Source: Flagellimonas aurea
Lineage (GTDB): Bacteria > Bacteroidota > Bacteroidia > Flavobacteriales > Flavobacteriaceae
Direction: 5' to 3'
Assembly (NCBI RefSeq): GCF_017313785.1
Contig: NZ_JAFLNL010000001.1
Coordinates: 699,354-763,353 of the forward strand
Length of the DNA stretch: 64,000 nt
Positions 9,353 to 18,724 of this stretch are shown one piece after another. A model generated the notes under the pieces. The model was not told the origin of the DNA, ran no database searches, and was given only the letters and a program-made list of their open reading frames with translations. Each line of letters starts with the position of its first letter. Positions within the stretch are counted from its first letter, which is position 1. A program made the translations under genes and the position numbers.

Positions 9353-9613
9353 TTATTGATTTTCAGTCTTTTTTCGTTCTTTTTCTTGCATTTTCTTAAT
9401 ATTTTCCTTGGTAAGCATGTAATCTTTCATGTTTTTGACCTTGCTTTCTTTCCACAGGAAAAGCGGCATGGCCACCAAAAATAGACCAATTGTGCCTCCT
9501 CCAATGTATTTGGGTGCCTGTGGATGCCCTTCTTCCAAGGAAAGACCGTAGAATATGGAGCCAAGGGAAGCGAGCATGATCAGAAAAACGATATGTTTGA
9601 GTTTTATCTTCAT
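9353..9613 (-). CDS. Small two-helix membrane protein of unknown function
   Basis: An 86-residue protein with two hydrophobic segments (about residues 8-26, IVFLIMLASLGSIFYGLSL, and 37-54, GGGTIGLFLVAMPLFLW) and a highly charged C-terminal tail of Lys and Glu. I do not recognise a family. Its ATG overlaps the stop of the ClC channel gene by four bases, which means translational coupling and suggests it acts with the channel or is at least co-expressed. Confidence 0.7.
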   Translation of the reverse strand: MKIKLKHIVFLIMLASLGSIFYGLSLEEGHPQAPKYIGGGTIGLFLVAMPLFLWKESKVKNMKDYMLTKENIKKMQEKERKKTENQ

Positions 9614-11394
9614 TGAGAGTAATTGATTAATTTTCTGCGATATGCGGTCAACATTTTTGATTTACTGATAAAGCCTTCGTACTTGCCATCTTTAATGACA
9701 GGTAAATTCCAAGCACCGCTATCCTGAAACTTTTTCATTACCTGTTTCATATTGTCCGTTTCGTAGAATATAATCTCTGGCGGGGCATGCATCAAATTTT
9801 TCACAAAAACCGTGTCATAGAGTTCGGTATCGAACATCATGGGCCTGATATCGTCCAAGACGATTATGCCTATCAGTTTCTTTTCATCATCCAACACGGG
9901 AAATAGGTTCCTTTTGGACTTGGATACGGATTGATGGAGCATTTCGCCTAATGACATTTTAGGGTGAACGGGCTTAAAGTTCTTTTCGACAACATCGTCC
10001 ATTTCCATGAGTCCAAGTACCATCTGGTCCTTATTGTGCGATAAGAGCGCTCCGATCTTGGCCAGTTCCTTGGTGTAAATGGTGTAGTCCAGGGCGTTTT
10101 TGGTTATCAAATAAGAGATTGCCGCTGTAATCATTAGAGGGACAAAGAGTTGATATCCACCTGTAATTTCTGCAATCAAGAAAATTGCGGTCAAGGGTGC
10201 GTGGATTACCCCTGCAATGAGACCTGCCATACCGATCAATGTAAAGTTGCTTTCCGAAACCGATAACCCCAACCCCAAATTGTTGATGACCTTGGCGACA
10301 ACGTTGCCCAATGCACTGCCCATCACCATGGTTGGAATGAAAACCCCTCCTGCTCCTCCCGCACCTATGGTGGTCGTCATGGCAATTGCCTTAAAAATGG
10401 TGATTCCGAACAGAAGCGCTATTACTACCCAAATATTATCGGTAAAGGCATCGAAAGGGGTGGTGCCCAGAGCTTTTAAATGGTCGCCATCCAACAGATT
10501 GTTAATGAATCCGAAACCTTCACCATAGAGTGGGGGAATGGCGTACAACATGATTCCAATAGCAACACCACCTACCAAAAGTTTGTATTTGGGACTTTTT
10601 AATTTTTTGAAAAGCGATAAAATCGCAAAGTACATTTTGGTAAAATAAATGGATGCAAAACCTGTGCCCACACCCAAGAGAACGTAGAAGGCCGTATCTT
10701 CCAGTTTAAAACCTTCGGACAGGGAAAAACTGAACAATACTTCGTTTCCCAAAAAGAAATAAGAGGTCAACACGCCCGAAATCGATGCCAAAAGCAAAGG
10801 GAGCATGGACATCATAGTCAAATCCAACGTAAAAACTTCCACCGCAAAAATGATGGCGGCAATGGGTGACTGGAAAATGGAGGCTATGGCCCCGGCGGAT
10901 GCGCAAGCGACCAAGAGCGTCCTTGTCTTTGCATCTATATGGAAAAATCGGCTCAAATTCGAACTGACCGCCGAACCGGATTTTACGGCTGGTCCCAACA
11001 AACCGACAGAACCACCGAAACCTACGGTGAGGGGAGCGGTGATCAAAGGGGTGTAAATGTCCTTTAGTTTGAGCAGGCCCCGTTTTTTCGATAGGGAGAA
11101 TATAATGGAGGAGACGGCATGTTGTAAGGGCTCTTTATGTATGAATTTTACGTAGAGGTAGACTAAGGTTAGACCTATGGTGGGCAGTATGAAGTATAAT
11201 TGGTTTTCCGAGAAAACGATTCCTTTTTTTAGGAGTGACTCGATAAAATAGGTGGAGTTCTTCACGGTAACCGCGACCAATCCTGCCAAAAAACCTACGA
11301 TTAGGCTCATTATCTGAATAAAGGTCCTGTTGGAGATATTTCTATATCGCCATTTTAGGAATCGGGTGAGCACTTTTTTGTTGCTGTAGGGCAT
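9610..11394 (-). CDS. ClC-family chloride channel or H+/Cl- antiporter with CBS pair
   Basis: A 594-residue polytopic membrane protein. The ClC anion-pathway signatures are visible: GGSVGLLGPAVKSG (the GxxGP element near residue 130) and GAGGAGGVFIPTMVMG near residue 345. After the last helices (about residue 440) two CBS domains follow, ending in GKYEGFISKSKMLTAYR. In this family the CBS pair binds adenine nucleotides and tunes transport. The position that tells channels from antiporters (gating Glu after GKxGP) reads LLGPAVK here rather than GREGP, so the canonical external glutamate appears to be absent; a channel-like mode is possible but unproven. Confidence 0.88.
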   Translation of the reverse strand: MPYSNKKVLTRFLKWRYRNISNRTFIQIMSLIVGFLAGLVAVTVKNSTYFIESLLKKGIVFSENQLYFILPTIGLTLVYLYVKFIHKEPLQHAVSSIIFSLSKKRGLLKLKDIYTPLITAPLTVGFGGSVGLLGPAVKSGSAVSSNLSRFFHIDAKTRTLLVACASAGAIASIFQSPIAAIIFAVEVFTLDLTMMSMLPLLLASISGVLTSYFFLGNEVLFSFSLSEGFKLEDTAFYVLLGVGTGFASIYFTKMYFAILSLFKKLKSPKYKLLVGGVAIGIMLYAIPPLYGEGFGFINNLLDGDHLKALGTTPFDAFTDNIWVVIALLFGITIFKAIAMTTTIGAGGAGGVFIPTMVMGSALGNVVAKVINNLGLGLSVSESNFTLIGMAGLIAGVIHAPLTAIFLIAEITGGYQLFVPLMITAAISYLITKNALDYTIYTKELAKIGALLSHNKDQMVLGLMEMDDVVEKNFKPVHPKMSLGEMLHQSVSKSKRNLFPVLDDEKKLIGIIVLDDIRPMMFDTELYDTVFVKNLMHAPPEIIFYETDNMKQVMKKFQDSGAWNLPVIKDGKYEGFISKSKMLTAYRRKLINYSQ

Positions 11395-11424
11395 GGAGGT
11401 CCGTAATACCGATTAAAAGTATTA

Positions 11425-11454
11425 AAAAATCCCGCTTACAAAACGGGATTTTCT
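11425..11454. terminator. Intrinsic terminator after aspS
   Basis: AAAATCCCG and CGGGATTTT form a stem around an 8-10 base loop directly beyond the aspS stop codon. The T run lies on the minus strand side, matching aspS; the flanking A/T symmetry makes it potentially bidirectional. Confidence 0.75.
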
Positions 11455-11458
11455 TATA

Positions 11459-13207
11459 TCACAAGTCCAATTTTAAATGGAGCTCTTTTAGTTGCTCGTC
11501 GTCAATGTTGGCTGGGGCATCGATCATTACATCGCGTCCGCTATTGTTCTTTGGGAATGCAATGTAGTCCCGAATGGTCTCCTGTCCGCCCAAAATCGCC
11601 ACCAATCTGTCCAGACCAAAAGCAATCCCACCATGTGGAGGTGCACCATATTGGAAAGCATCCATCAAAAATCCGAATTGTGCTTTGGCCTCTTCCGGGG
11701 TAAAGCCCAAATGTTTGAACATGGTCGCTTGGGTCTCCTTGTCATAGATCCGTATGGAGCCACCGCCAATTTCGTTTCCGTTCAGCACCAAATCATAGGC
11801 GTTGGCCTTTACTTCACCCGGTTTAGTGTTCAGTAATTCCAACTGACCAGGTTTTGGAGAGGTAAAGGGGTGGTGCATTGCGTGGTACTTTCCAGTTTCC
11901 TCATCCAGTTCCAACAATGGAAAGTCCACGACCCATAATGGCGCGAACTCATCTGCTTTTCTAAGGCCCAAGCGTGTTGCCAATTCCATTCGCAATGCGC
12001 TTAATTGGCCGTGTGTTTCGTTGGTGTTGCCTGAAAGTACGCAGATAAGGTCACCAGGTTTTGCCCCGGTGGTCTCTGCCCATTTGTCCAAATCTTCTTG
12101 GTCGTAGAACTTGTCCACAGATGATTTATAGGTTCCGTCTTCGTTGCATTTTACATACACCATTCCCTTGGCACCTACCTGAGGTCTCTTGACCCAATCG
12201 ATTAGACCATCTATTTCTTTTCGAGTGTAAGAAGCTGCTCCCGGTACTGCTATTCCGACAACCAATTCGGCGGAATTGAACACATTGAAATCTTTGTGCT
12301 GTGCTACTGTGTTAAGCTCTCCGAATTCCATCCCAAATCGGATGTCGGGCTTATCGTTTCCATAAAGTCGCATGGCGTCATCGTAGGTCATGCGAGGGAA
12401 TTTGTCCACTTCCACACCTTTGATTTCTTTTAGAAGATGCTTGGTCAGACCTTCAAAAGTGTTCAAAATATCCTCTTGCTCTACAAACGCCATCTCACAG
12501 TCAATCTGGGTGAATTCGGGCTGGCGGTCGGCACGAAGGTCTTCGTCCCTAAAACATTTCACAATTTGGAAATATTTGTCCATTCCTCCGACCATCAACA
12601 GTTGTTTGAAGGTCTGGGGAGATTGGGGAAGGGCATAAAACTGTCCTTCGTTCATGCGGCTCGGAACCAAAAAGTCCCTCGCGCCCTCAGGAGTGGATTT
12701 TATCAAATAAGGTGTTTCAATATCAATAAAACCTTGGTCGGACAGATATTTTCTGACCTCCATGGTCACCTTGTGCCTAAAAATGAGTTTGTTCTTTACG
12801 GGATTTCTGCGAATGTCCAGATAACGGTACTTCATTCGTATGTCCTCTCCGCCATCGGTTTCATCTTCAATGGTGAATGGGGGCAGGAGGGATTCATTCA
12901 AGATCGTAAGCTCGGTTACGAGCACCTCGATTTCTCCCGTAGGAATATTCGGGTTTTTGGAAGCCCGCTCTATAACCTGCCCCTTGGCTTGGATAACGGT
13001 TTCACGTCCCAGTTCGCGAGCTTGTTCCAATAGTTCTTTGGAAGTGCGTTCTTGGTCGAACACCAATTGGGTGATGCCGTAGCGGTCACGAAGGTCTACC
13101 CATGCCACGAAACCTTTGTCGCGTAGCTTGTGGACCCATCCACTTAATATTACCTCTGAACCTATGTCCGATGCCCTCAGGGCACCGCAAGTATTGCTTC
13201 TGTACAT
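11459..13207 (-). CDS. aspS: Aspartyl-tRNA synthetase
   Basis: A 582-residue class II synthetase of bacterial type that charges tRNA-Asp. Seen in order: N-terminal OB-fold anticodon-binding domain ([23 protein letters not shown]), class II motif 2 ([19 protein letters not shown]), the bacterial GAD insertion (about residues 280-410) and motif 3 ([16 protein letters not shown]). Start at the ATG 13207, 14-20 bases downstream of a good -7 box on the minus strand. Whether it is discriminating or non-discriminating (Asp/Asn) cannot be told here. Confidence 0.96.
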   Translation of the reverse strand: MYRSNTCGALRASDIGSEVILSGWVHKLRDKGFVAWVDLRDRYGITQLVFDQERTSKELLEQARELGRETVIQAKGQVIERASKNPNIPTGEIEVLVTELTILNESLLPPFTIEDETDGGEDIRMKYRYLDIRRNPVKNKLIFRHKVTMEVRKYLSDQGFIDIETPYLIKSTPEGARDFLVPSRMNEGQFYALPQSPQTFKQLLMVGGMDKYFQIVKCFRDEDLRADRQPEFTQIDCEMAFVEQEDILNTFEGLTKHLLKEIKGVEVDKFPRMTYDDAMRLYGNDKPDIRFGMEFGELNTVAQHKDFNVFNSAELVVGIAVPGAASYTRKEIDGLIDWVKRPQVGAKGMVYVKCNEDGTYKSSVDKFYDQEDLDKWAETTGAKPGDLICVLSGNTNETHGQLSALRMELATRLGLRKADEFAPLWVVDFPLLELDEETGKYHAMHHPFTSPKPGQLELLNTKPGEVKANAYDLVLNGNEIGGGSIRIYDKETQATMFKHLGFTPEEAKAQFGFLMDAFQYGAPPHGGIAFGLDRLVAILGGQETIRDYIAFPKNNSGRDVMIDAPANIDDEQLKELHLKLDL

Positions 13208-13226
13208 GATGTTTGTTATGAGAGCG

Positions 13227-13234
13227 CAAATTTA
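13227..13234 (-). promoter_or_regulatory. Putative -7 box of aspS
   Basis: On the minus strand the bases read TAAATTTG, a perfect match to the Bacteroidota -7 consensus TAnnTTTG, about 20 bases before the aspS ATG. No convincing -33 TTTG at the right distance. Confidence 0.4.
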
Positions 13235-13520
13235 ATAGGAATGTGGATATTTTATAGGAGATATACTGTTTTTCTCTTGGACTTGTGTTTTGAAATTCCA
13301 AAATGGTCGTTAAACTTCATATTTCTTAACGTTAAATTAACATTAGAAATGAAAGTTGAGTAACTTTTGGTGGGCTATAAGGCAAAATTCTCCGACAAAA
13401 CGATTCAATTTTAATACTTATGAGTTAAGTAACTGATTGATATAGTGTATATTGCTTTTTTAAGGTTAATTTAATGTAAACTAAATGTTATGTGAATGTG
13501 TGATTAATGTAAAATTTAAG

Positions 13521-13528
13521 TAACTTTG
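13521..13528 (+). promoter_or_regulatory. Putative -7 box of the MORN-protein gene
   Basis: TAACTTTG matches TAnnTTTG exactly; a TGTG at 13497-13500 lies 20 bases upstream as a poor -33 element. Transcription would start near 13534, about 40 bases before the ATG. Confidence 0.45.
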
Positions 13529-13573
13529 ATTCGTTATCATATTGATACTAACAATATTAAATCCCATATAAAT

Positions 13574-13924
13574 ATGAAAAAAGCAGTATTTTTTTTGGCG
13601 GTGATGTTTGCGGTTGGTGTATCTGCACAAGATACCAAGCCGACCTTTGAAAAAATGGGAAATATGGTGAAAGCCACTTATTTTCATGACAATGGTGAAA
13701 TTGCCCAAACAGGTTATATGTTGAACGGAAAGTTACATGGAGATTGGGTAATGTTCAATGTTGAAGGAAAAAAAATTGCCACCGGCCAATACGACAACGG
13801 AGAAAAGACCGGTAAATGGTTCTTTTGGAAAAATGATGAATTAAATGAAGTTGACTTTACTGATAACCGTATTGTTCAAGTAAAAAGTTGGAGCCAAGGC
13901 GATGCCGTAACGGTAAACAAATAA
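13574..13924 (+). CDS. Secreted MORN-repeat (YwqK-like) protein
   Basis: I start it at the ATG at 13574, where a signal peptide begins (MKKAVFFLAVMFAVGVSAQ); the frame is open further upstream but that would bury the signal sequence. The 116-residue product has about three MORN-like turns: FHDNGEIAQTGYMLNGKLHG, DWVMFNVEGKKIATGQYDNG and EKTGKWFFWKNDEL. Such short proteins are common in flavobacteria and are often mis-named antitoxins; the true function is unknown, probably periplasmic or outer surface. Followed by a strong terminator. Confidence 0.8.
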   Translation: MKKAVFFLAVMFAVGVSAQDTKPTFEKMGNMVKATYFHDNGEIAQTGYMLNGKLHGDWVMFNVEGKKIATGQYDNGEKTGKWFFWKNDELNEVDFTDNRIVQVKSWSQGDAVTVNK

Positions 13925-13942
13925 GCGAATAAACCAATGTTT

Positions 13943-13981
13943 AAAAAAAAGCCCCGACCATTTGGTCGGGGCTTTTTTTTA
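13943..13981. terminator. Bidirectional terminator
   Basis: AAAAAAAAGCCCCGACCA - TT - TGGTCGGGGCTTTTTTTTT: a perfect 10-bp GC-rich stem with A and T runs, between the convergent MORN and RND genes. Confidence 0.9.
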
Positions 13982-13996
13982 TTGCTTTGCACTATA

Positions 13997-16900
13997 TTAT
14001 GTAGTTGCAGTTTCAATTTGTTCTTGTTTGCGTTCTTGCCTTGCCAACTTTCTTTTTCTAATCCTTAGCTTTAGTTTGTATACCAAAGTGAATAGGATGG
14101 GCACAACAATCAATGTAAGGAAGGTCGCCACCAACAATCCGTAGATTACGGTCCAAGCCAATGGTCCCCAGAATATTACGTTGTCACCTCCAAAATAAAT
14201 ACCAGGGTCAAACTCGCTCATTAGGGTAAAGAAGTTGATATTGAATCCTGTTGCCAACGGAATCAAACCTAAAATGGTGGTAATGGCAGTTAGCAATACG
14301 GGACGCAATCTCGATTTTCCTCCTTTTACAACGGATTCCAAGAAATCATCAGGCTCCAAAAGCCCATCTTCATCAAGGTCTAATTTCACCTTTTTCCTAT
14401 CAATAAGCAATTGGGTGTAATCCAATAGTACCACACCATTGTTCACCACAATACCTGCCAGGGATATAATTCCCATCATGGTCATCATGATAACAAATGC
14501 ACTTCCCGTAGCAACGATACCGCCAAATACGCCTATCAAACTCAAGAAAATTGCAAGCATGATAATGCCCGGTTTACTGATCGAGTTGAATTGGAATATC
14601 AGAATAAAGAATATCAGTCCTAGACCGGTGAAAAAAGCACCCATCAAAAAGGCCATTTGCTTATTTTGTTCCTCTATCTGACCTGTATAATCTATTTTGA
14701 TATCATCCGGAAGATTTTCGAAATCGTTCATTTCTTCCTGAATTTTGCCCACAATGGCACCGGCATCCGTATAGCCCGAAGCCAACGCGGAATAAACGGT
14801 TACCACCCGTTTTACATCCCGGTGTTTTATGGCGCTGAACCCAGTGCTATTGGTCTGTTTGGTGACCGCGGAAATAGGAACTTCCTTGATCTGTCCACTG
14901 GATGGGTCCCTAAATGTGATGCGCTGGTTGAAAAGTGCACTGGTATTGTACCGGTCCTCTTCGTTGAACCTCACATAAATATCGTAATCTTCACCACCTT
15001 CTTTGTAAATACCGGCTTTGGAACCGAAGATGGAACTACGTAGCTGCTGACCAATTTGGCCAGTCGCAATACCCAGTTCACCTGCTTTTTTACGGTCCAC
15101 CTGTACCAACATGGATGGCTTGGATTTGTTTACATCTATCTTGAGCTCATCAATTCCGGGAATGTTCCTTGAATTGATAAAATTTCGCATTCTTTCCGCG
15201 GTATTGATCAATTCGGTATAATCCTCTCCCTCCAATTCTATATTGATAGGGTAACCGACGGGAGGCCCAACGGCGTCTTTTTCAACGGAAATGGCAACAC
15301 CAGGATACACATCTTTCAATGCTTCCTGAACTTTTCTCAAAAGTTCTTGGCTATCCGCACCTTCACGGTATTTGAATTCCCGTAAGGTGGCCGTGATTTT
15401 ACCCCTGTTCGGCATTTCCGCACTGGAACCACCATCGGTCTGGGGGTTACCGGCACCTTCTCCTACTTGGGATACGGCACTTTCGGTCATAAAATTGTAG
15501 TCACCGTTCATGTAAGCGTCCGAATTGATGATGTCGTATACCCGCTCTTCAATGTCCTTGGTGATTCGATTTGTCTTTTCTATATCGGTCCCTTCAGGAT
15601 ATTCGATATAGACAATGATCTGGTTGGGCTTGTTATCTGGGAAAAACTCCACCTTGGTTCTTTGGCTGCCTACGGAAGCACCAAAACCAATAAAAGCGAT
15701 CACAAGTAGGACAAAAGTGGTAATGGCAATAAAAATGGGCCTTCTTCCAGCAAGGGAATAGCGAAGAGTCTTTTCGTAAAAGCTTTCCCATTTGGGAAGG
15801 ATCCTATTTTGGAATATCCCAGCCCAGTTTCTAAGGAACAAACGGTAAATCCATAACATGATTGCCGTAAGTACCATTAGGGATCCCAATGACCTATATG
15901 CTCCACCGAAGATAACGATGAGAATACCGATTGCGGAAATAATGGATGTAATGCGCACAATCTGTTTTAGGGGCATCTCTTTGTCCTCAGTGGTCATATA
16001 TCTAGATACCAGAACCGAGTTAAAGAAGATCGCCACAAATAGGGATGACCCCAAAACCACCGACAGGGTAATAGGGAAGTACTTCATAAACTGCCCCATG
16101 ATTCCCGGCCAAAGTCCCAAGGGCACAAAGGCTGCAACTGTAGTCAGCGTGGATATGATAATGGGGAACGCAATTTCGCCGATACCTTTTTTCGCGGCTT
16201 CGATACGGGGCATTTTTTCCTCGTCCATAAGGCGATAAATGTTCTCCACGACCACAATACCGTTGTCCACCAACATTCCCAATCCCATAATAAGACCAAA
16301 AAGGATCATAGTGTTCATGGTGTAGCCCAAAACGTTCAATATCATCAGGGACATAAACATGGACATTGGGATAGCGAAACCTACGAACAATGCATTTTTG
16401 AAACCTAAAAAGAACATCAGGACGGTCACCACCAAGATGATACCGAAGATGATATTGTTTACCAGATCATCTACTTGACCAATGGTCTTGGAAGATTGGT
16501 CGTTGGCTATGGTTACCGTAAGATCTTGAGGAAATTCATTCTCAATGGCATCGTCAACGATTACTTTGATCTGGTCCACTGCGTCGACCATGTTTTTACC
16601 GGAACGTTTTTTTACATCGAGCATTACCACGGGGTGTCCAAACTCCCGTGCATATGTGGTCTTTTCCTCTTCCTTAAAGGTAACCTTGGCGATATCCTTT
16701 AGGTAGATGGGGTTTCCGTTTTCGGATTTCACCACAAAGTTCTCCAGTTCGTTTGGCTCATCGATTTCTCCAACTATCCTAATGGTTCTACGTTGCCCGC
16801 TGGCCACAAGATTTCCGGCCGAAGTGGTCAGGTTTTCGTTGCTAATACTGTTGATGACATCGTTGAAACTGACTTTGGCAGCCATCATCTTGTAAATGTC

Positions 16901-17509
16901 CACGGCAACTTCCACTTCTTTTTCTTGGGCACCGCGAATGTCCACTTGTTTGATTTCTTGAAGGCCTTCTATTTCGTCTTCCAAGTATTCACCGAACTCT
17001 TTGAGTCTTTCAATAGGGTAATCCCCGGAAATATTGATGTTGAGTATGGGTATTTCCTCGGAAAGGCTCAAGTCAAAAACATTGGGTTCTACTTTGGCCC
17101 CGTTAAAGGTGGGCCAATCCTCCCCGGCTGTTTTGGAGTCGACTTCGTCCTTTACTTTTTGAAGGGCTGCCTCGACCGAAATGTTTTCATCAAACTCCAC
17201 AATGATCATGGAGTAATCCTCTTGTGATGTAGAGGTGATCTCTACCAGATTGCTTACGGTCTTGAGTTCGTCTTCAAGTGGGTCTGTAATGAGTTTTTCA
17301 ATGTCCTCCGCGGTGTTTCCCGGATAGATTGAACTTATGTATATCTTGGTCTCCTTTACCTCTGGGAAGCTTTCCCTGGGCATACTGAAATAAGCCATGC
17401 CACCAAGGATAAGGATAACCAGGATCAGCACATACATTGTGGTCTGGTTATCGATGGCCCAAGAGGACAGCCGAAACTCCTTGTCTACACTTTTCTTTTG
17501 TTTGCTCAT
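13997..17509 (-). CDS. RND-type multidrug efflux permease (HAE1-like)
   Basis: A 1170-residue inner-membrane proton-driven pump subunit of the AcrB/MexF class. Visible: first helix at residues 25-45, porter-domain segment (SIYPGNTAEDIEKLITDPLEDEL), the TM4 proton-relay aspartate in MGLGMLVDNGIVVVENIY, and the second half with MGIISLAGIVVNNGVVLLDY. It is longer than AcrB (1049), with extra hydrophobic sequence around residues 510-560. Its partners, an adaptor and a TolC channel, lie just upstream on the same strand, followed by a tetR gene, so this is the fourth gene of a complete tripartite efflux operon. The substrate is not predictable. Confidence 0.93.
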   Translation of the reverse strand: MSKQKKSVDKEFRLSSWAIDNQTTMYVLILVILILGGMAYFSMPRESFPEVKETKIYISSIYPGNTAEDIEKLITDPLEDELKTVSNLVEITSTSQEDYSMIIVEFDENISVEAALQKVKDEVDSKTAGEDWPTFNGAKVEPNVFDLSLSEEIPILNINISGDYPIERLKEFGEYLEDEIEGLQEIKQVDIRGAQEKEVEVAVDIYKMMAAKVSFNDVINSISNENLTTSAGNLVASGQRRTIRIVGEIDEPNELENFVVKSENGNPIYLKDIAKVTFKEEEKTTYAREFGHPVVMLDVKKRSGKNMVDAVDQIKVIVDDAIENEFPQDLTVTIANDQSSKTIGQVDDLVNNIIFGIILVVTVLMFFLGFKNALFVGFAIPMSMFMSLMILNVLGYTMNTMILFGLIMGLGMLVDNGIVVVENIYRLMDEEKMPRIEAAKKGIGEIAFPIIISTLTTVAAFVPLGLWPGIMGQFMKYFPITLSVVLGSSLFVAIFFNSVLVSRYMTTEDKEMPLKQIVRITSIISAIGILIVIFGGAYRSLGSLMVLTAIMLWIYRLFLRNWAGIFQNRILPKWESFYEKTLRYSLAGRRPIFIAITTFVLLVIAFIGFGASVGSQRTKVEFFPDNKPNQIIVYIEYPEGTDIEKTNRITKDIEERVYDIINSDAYMNGDYNFMTESAVSQVGEGAGNPQTDGGSSAEMPNRGKITATLREFKYREGADSQELLRKVQEALKDVYPGVAISVEKDAVGPPVGYPINIELEGEDYTELINTAERMRNFINSRNIPGIDELKIDVNKSKPSMLVQVDRKKAGELGIATGQIGQQLRSSIFGSKAGIYKEGGEDYDIYVRFNEEDRYNTSALFNQRITFRDPSSGQIKEVPISAVTKQTNSTGFSAIKHRDVKRVVTVYSALASGYTDAGAIVGKIQEEMNDFENLPDDIKIDYTGQIEEQNKQMAFLMGAFFTGLGLIFFILIFQFNSISKPGIIMLAIFLSLIGVFGGIVATGSAFVIMMTMMGIISLAGIVVNNGVVLLDYTQLLIDRKKVKLDLDEDGLLEPDDFLESVVKGGKSRLRPVLLTAITTILGLIPLATGFNINFFTLMSEFDPGIYFGGDNVIFWGPLAWTVIYGLLVATFLTLIVVPILFTLVYKLKLRIRKRKLARQERKQEQIETATT

Positions 17510-17529
17510 AATTTATTTGCTTTGGCTGT

Positions 17530-18702
17530 CTAGCTATTTTTTATGTTGACTTTTTGTCCTTCTTTCACACTTCGGGCACCTTCATCGATAATGGCATCCC
17601 CTTCATTTATTCCGGAAAGTACTTCAACGTAATCGCCTTGTGTTTTTCCTGTTTTGATCACTACTTTTTTGGCTACTGGATCATTCTGAATGGAATCGGC
17701 ATCCACCAAATACACATATTGCTCGCCATCGGCGTTTTCTGACAGTACACTTTGCGGGATAAGTATGGCCTTTTCACTGGTATAATCATTGATCATTACT
17801 CTTGCGGTAAGATTTGGTTTTACCTTGCCATCTAGGCTTGGTACTGGAATTTCAGCTGTAAAAGATCTATTACTGGGGTTGATGAAATTTCCGGTTTGCC
17901 TGATTGTGGTGGCAACACTATCGCCAAGAACAGGGAAGTACACTTTAACGTCTTTACCAGGGGTAACATTTGGTAAGTGGCTCTCGGGAACTTCCACGTT
18001 GATGTACATATTGGAAAGGTTCACAATTCGGAACACTTCGGAACCTGGACCTGGACTAACCACGGTACCTTCATCTTTTATGACATCGTCGATGATACCG
18101 GTAAACGGGGCACGTATGCTCGATTTTCCTACTTGGCTTTCCATCTGTTTTACGGCACTTTGTTGTGCTTCGTAATTGGTCTTGGCTTGCAAATACTGTA
18201 TTTCAGACCCAATATTTTGTTCCCAAAGTCTTTTTTGACGTTCAAAAGTAGTCTTGCTCAATTCAGCCTGTGTTTTGAGCTGTGCCAACTGACTGGACAG
18301 TCCACCATCATCGATTGTGGCCAGTAATTGTCCTTTGGAAACATTTTGACCTTCTTTTACGTAAACGCGATTCAAGGTCCCGGACATTTCGGGATATATG
18401 AGCACGTTTTGTTTGGTTTTAACATCTCCTTGAAGTTCCAAGTAGTGGTCAAATTTCTCTGGATGCACTTCAATTGTAGTAACCAAGGGCAGTTTTTCGG
18501 ATTTATCTAGCAGCGCAATGGCAGAATCCAAGGATTTCAACTGTTTTTCCAATGCTTTCTTTTGGCTGGAAACCTCTGCATGTTTGGAACGGATTGTCTC
18601 AATGTCCTTGCTAGCCAACGCTTTGTCCAAAGACTTGTTGCTGTTGCCTCCGCAAGAAGCCAGAACTACTGCGGTTAGTGTTATATATATTGCTTTTCTC
18701 AT
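17530..18702 (-). CDS. RND efflux periplasmic adaptor (AcrA/HlyD-like), lipoprotein
   Basis: A 390-residue membrane-fusion protein that links the RND pump to the outer-membrane channel. The N-terminus MRKAIYITLTAVVLASCGGN is a lipoprotein signal with the lipobox LASC. After it come a coiled hairpin (residues 25-65 and 130-180), a lipoyl-like half (YVKEGQNVSKGQLLATIDD) with its partner (SSIRAPFTGIIDDVIKDEGTVVSPG), and beta-barrel and membrane-proximal domains. It starts 22 bases after the TolC gene and ends 20 bases before the permease. Confidence 0.92.
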   Translation of the reverse strand: MRKAIYITLTAVVLASCGGNSNKSLDKALASKDIETIRSKHAEVSSQKKALEKQLKSLDSAIALLDKSEKLPLVTTIEVHPEKFDHYLELQGDVKTKQNVLIYPEMSGTLNRVYVKEGQNVSKGQLLATIDDGGLSSQLAQLKTQAELSKTTFERQKRLWEQNIGSEIQYLQAKTNYEAQQSAVKQMESQVGKSSIRAPFTGIIDDVIKDEGTVVSPGPGSEVFRIVNLSNMYINVEVPESHLPNVTPGKDVKVYFPVLGDSVATTIRQTGNFINPSNRSFTAEIPVPSLDGKVKPNLTARVMINDYTSEKAILIPQSVLSENADGEQYVYLVDADSIQNDPVAKKVVIKTGKTQGDYVEVLSGINEGDAIIDEGARSVKEGQKVNIKNS

Positions 18703-18724
18703 GATGGAATGGTTTTCTCTTTTG

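Larger units (their letters stand above)
13208..13573. other. Divergent intergenic region aspS / MORN protein
   Basis: 366 bases, AT-rich, no coding potential seen. It holds the aspS -7 box on the minus strand (TAAATTTG, complement of 13227-13234) and the MORN gene -7 box TAACTTTG at 13521-13528. The heptamer AGTAACT occurs three times (within 13358-13365, 13427-13434 and 13519-13526), the last one overlapping the promoter. Confidence 0.6.

Noticed and set aside
12390..13082. Long rightward frames opposite aspS
   Set aside because: They mirror the conserved aspS coding frame; translated text has no family signal and biased composition of antisense frames.
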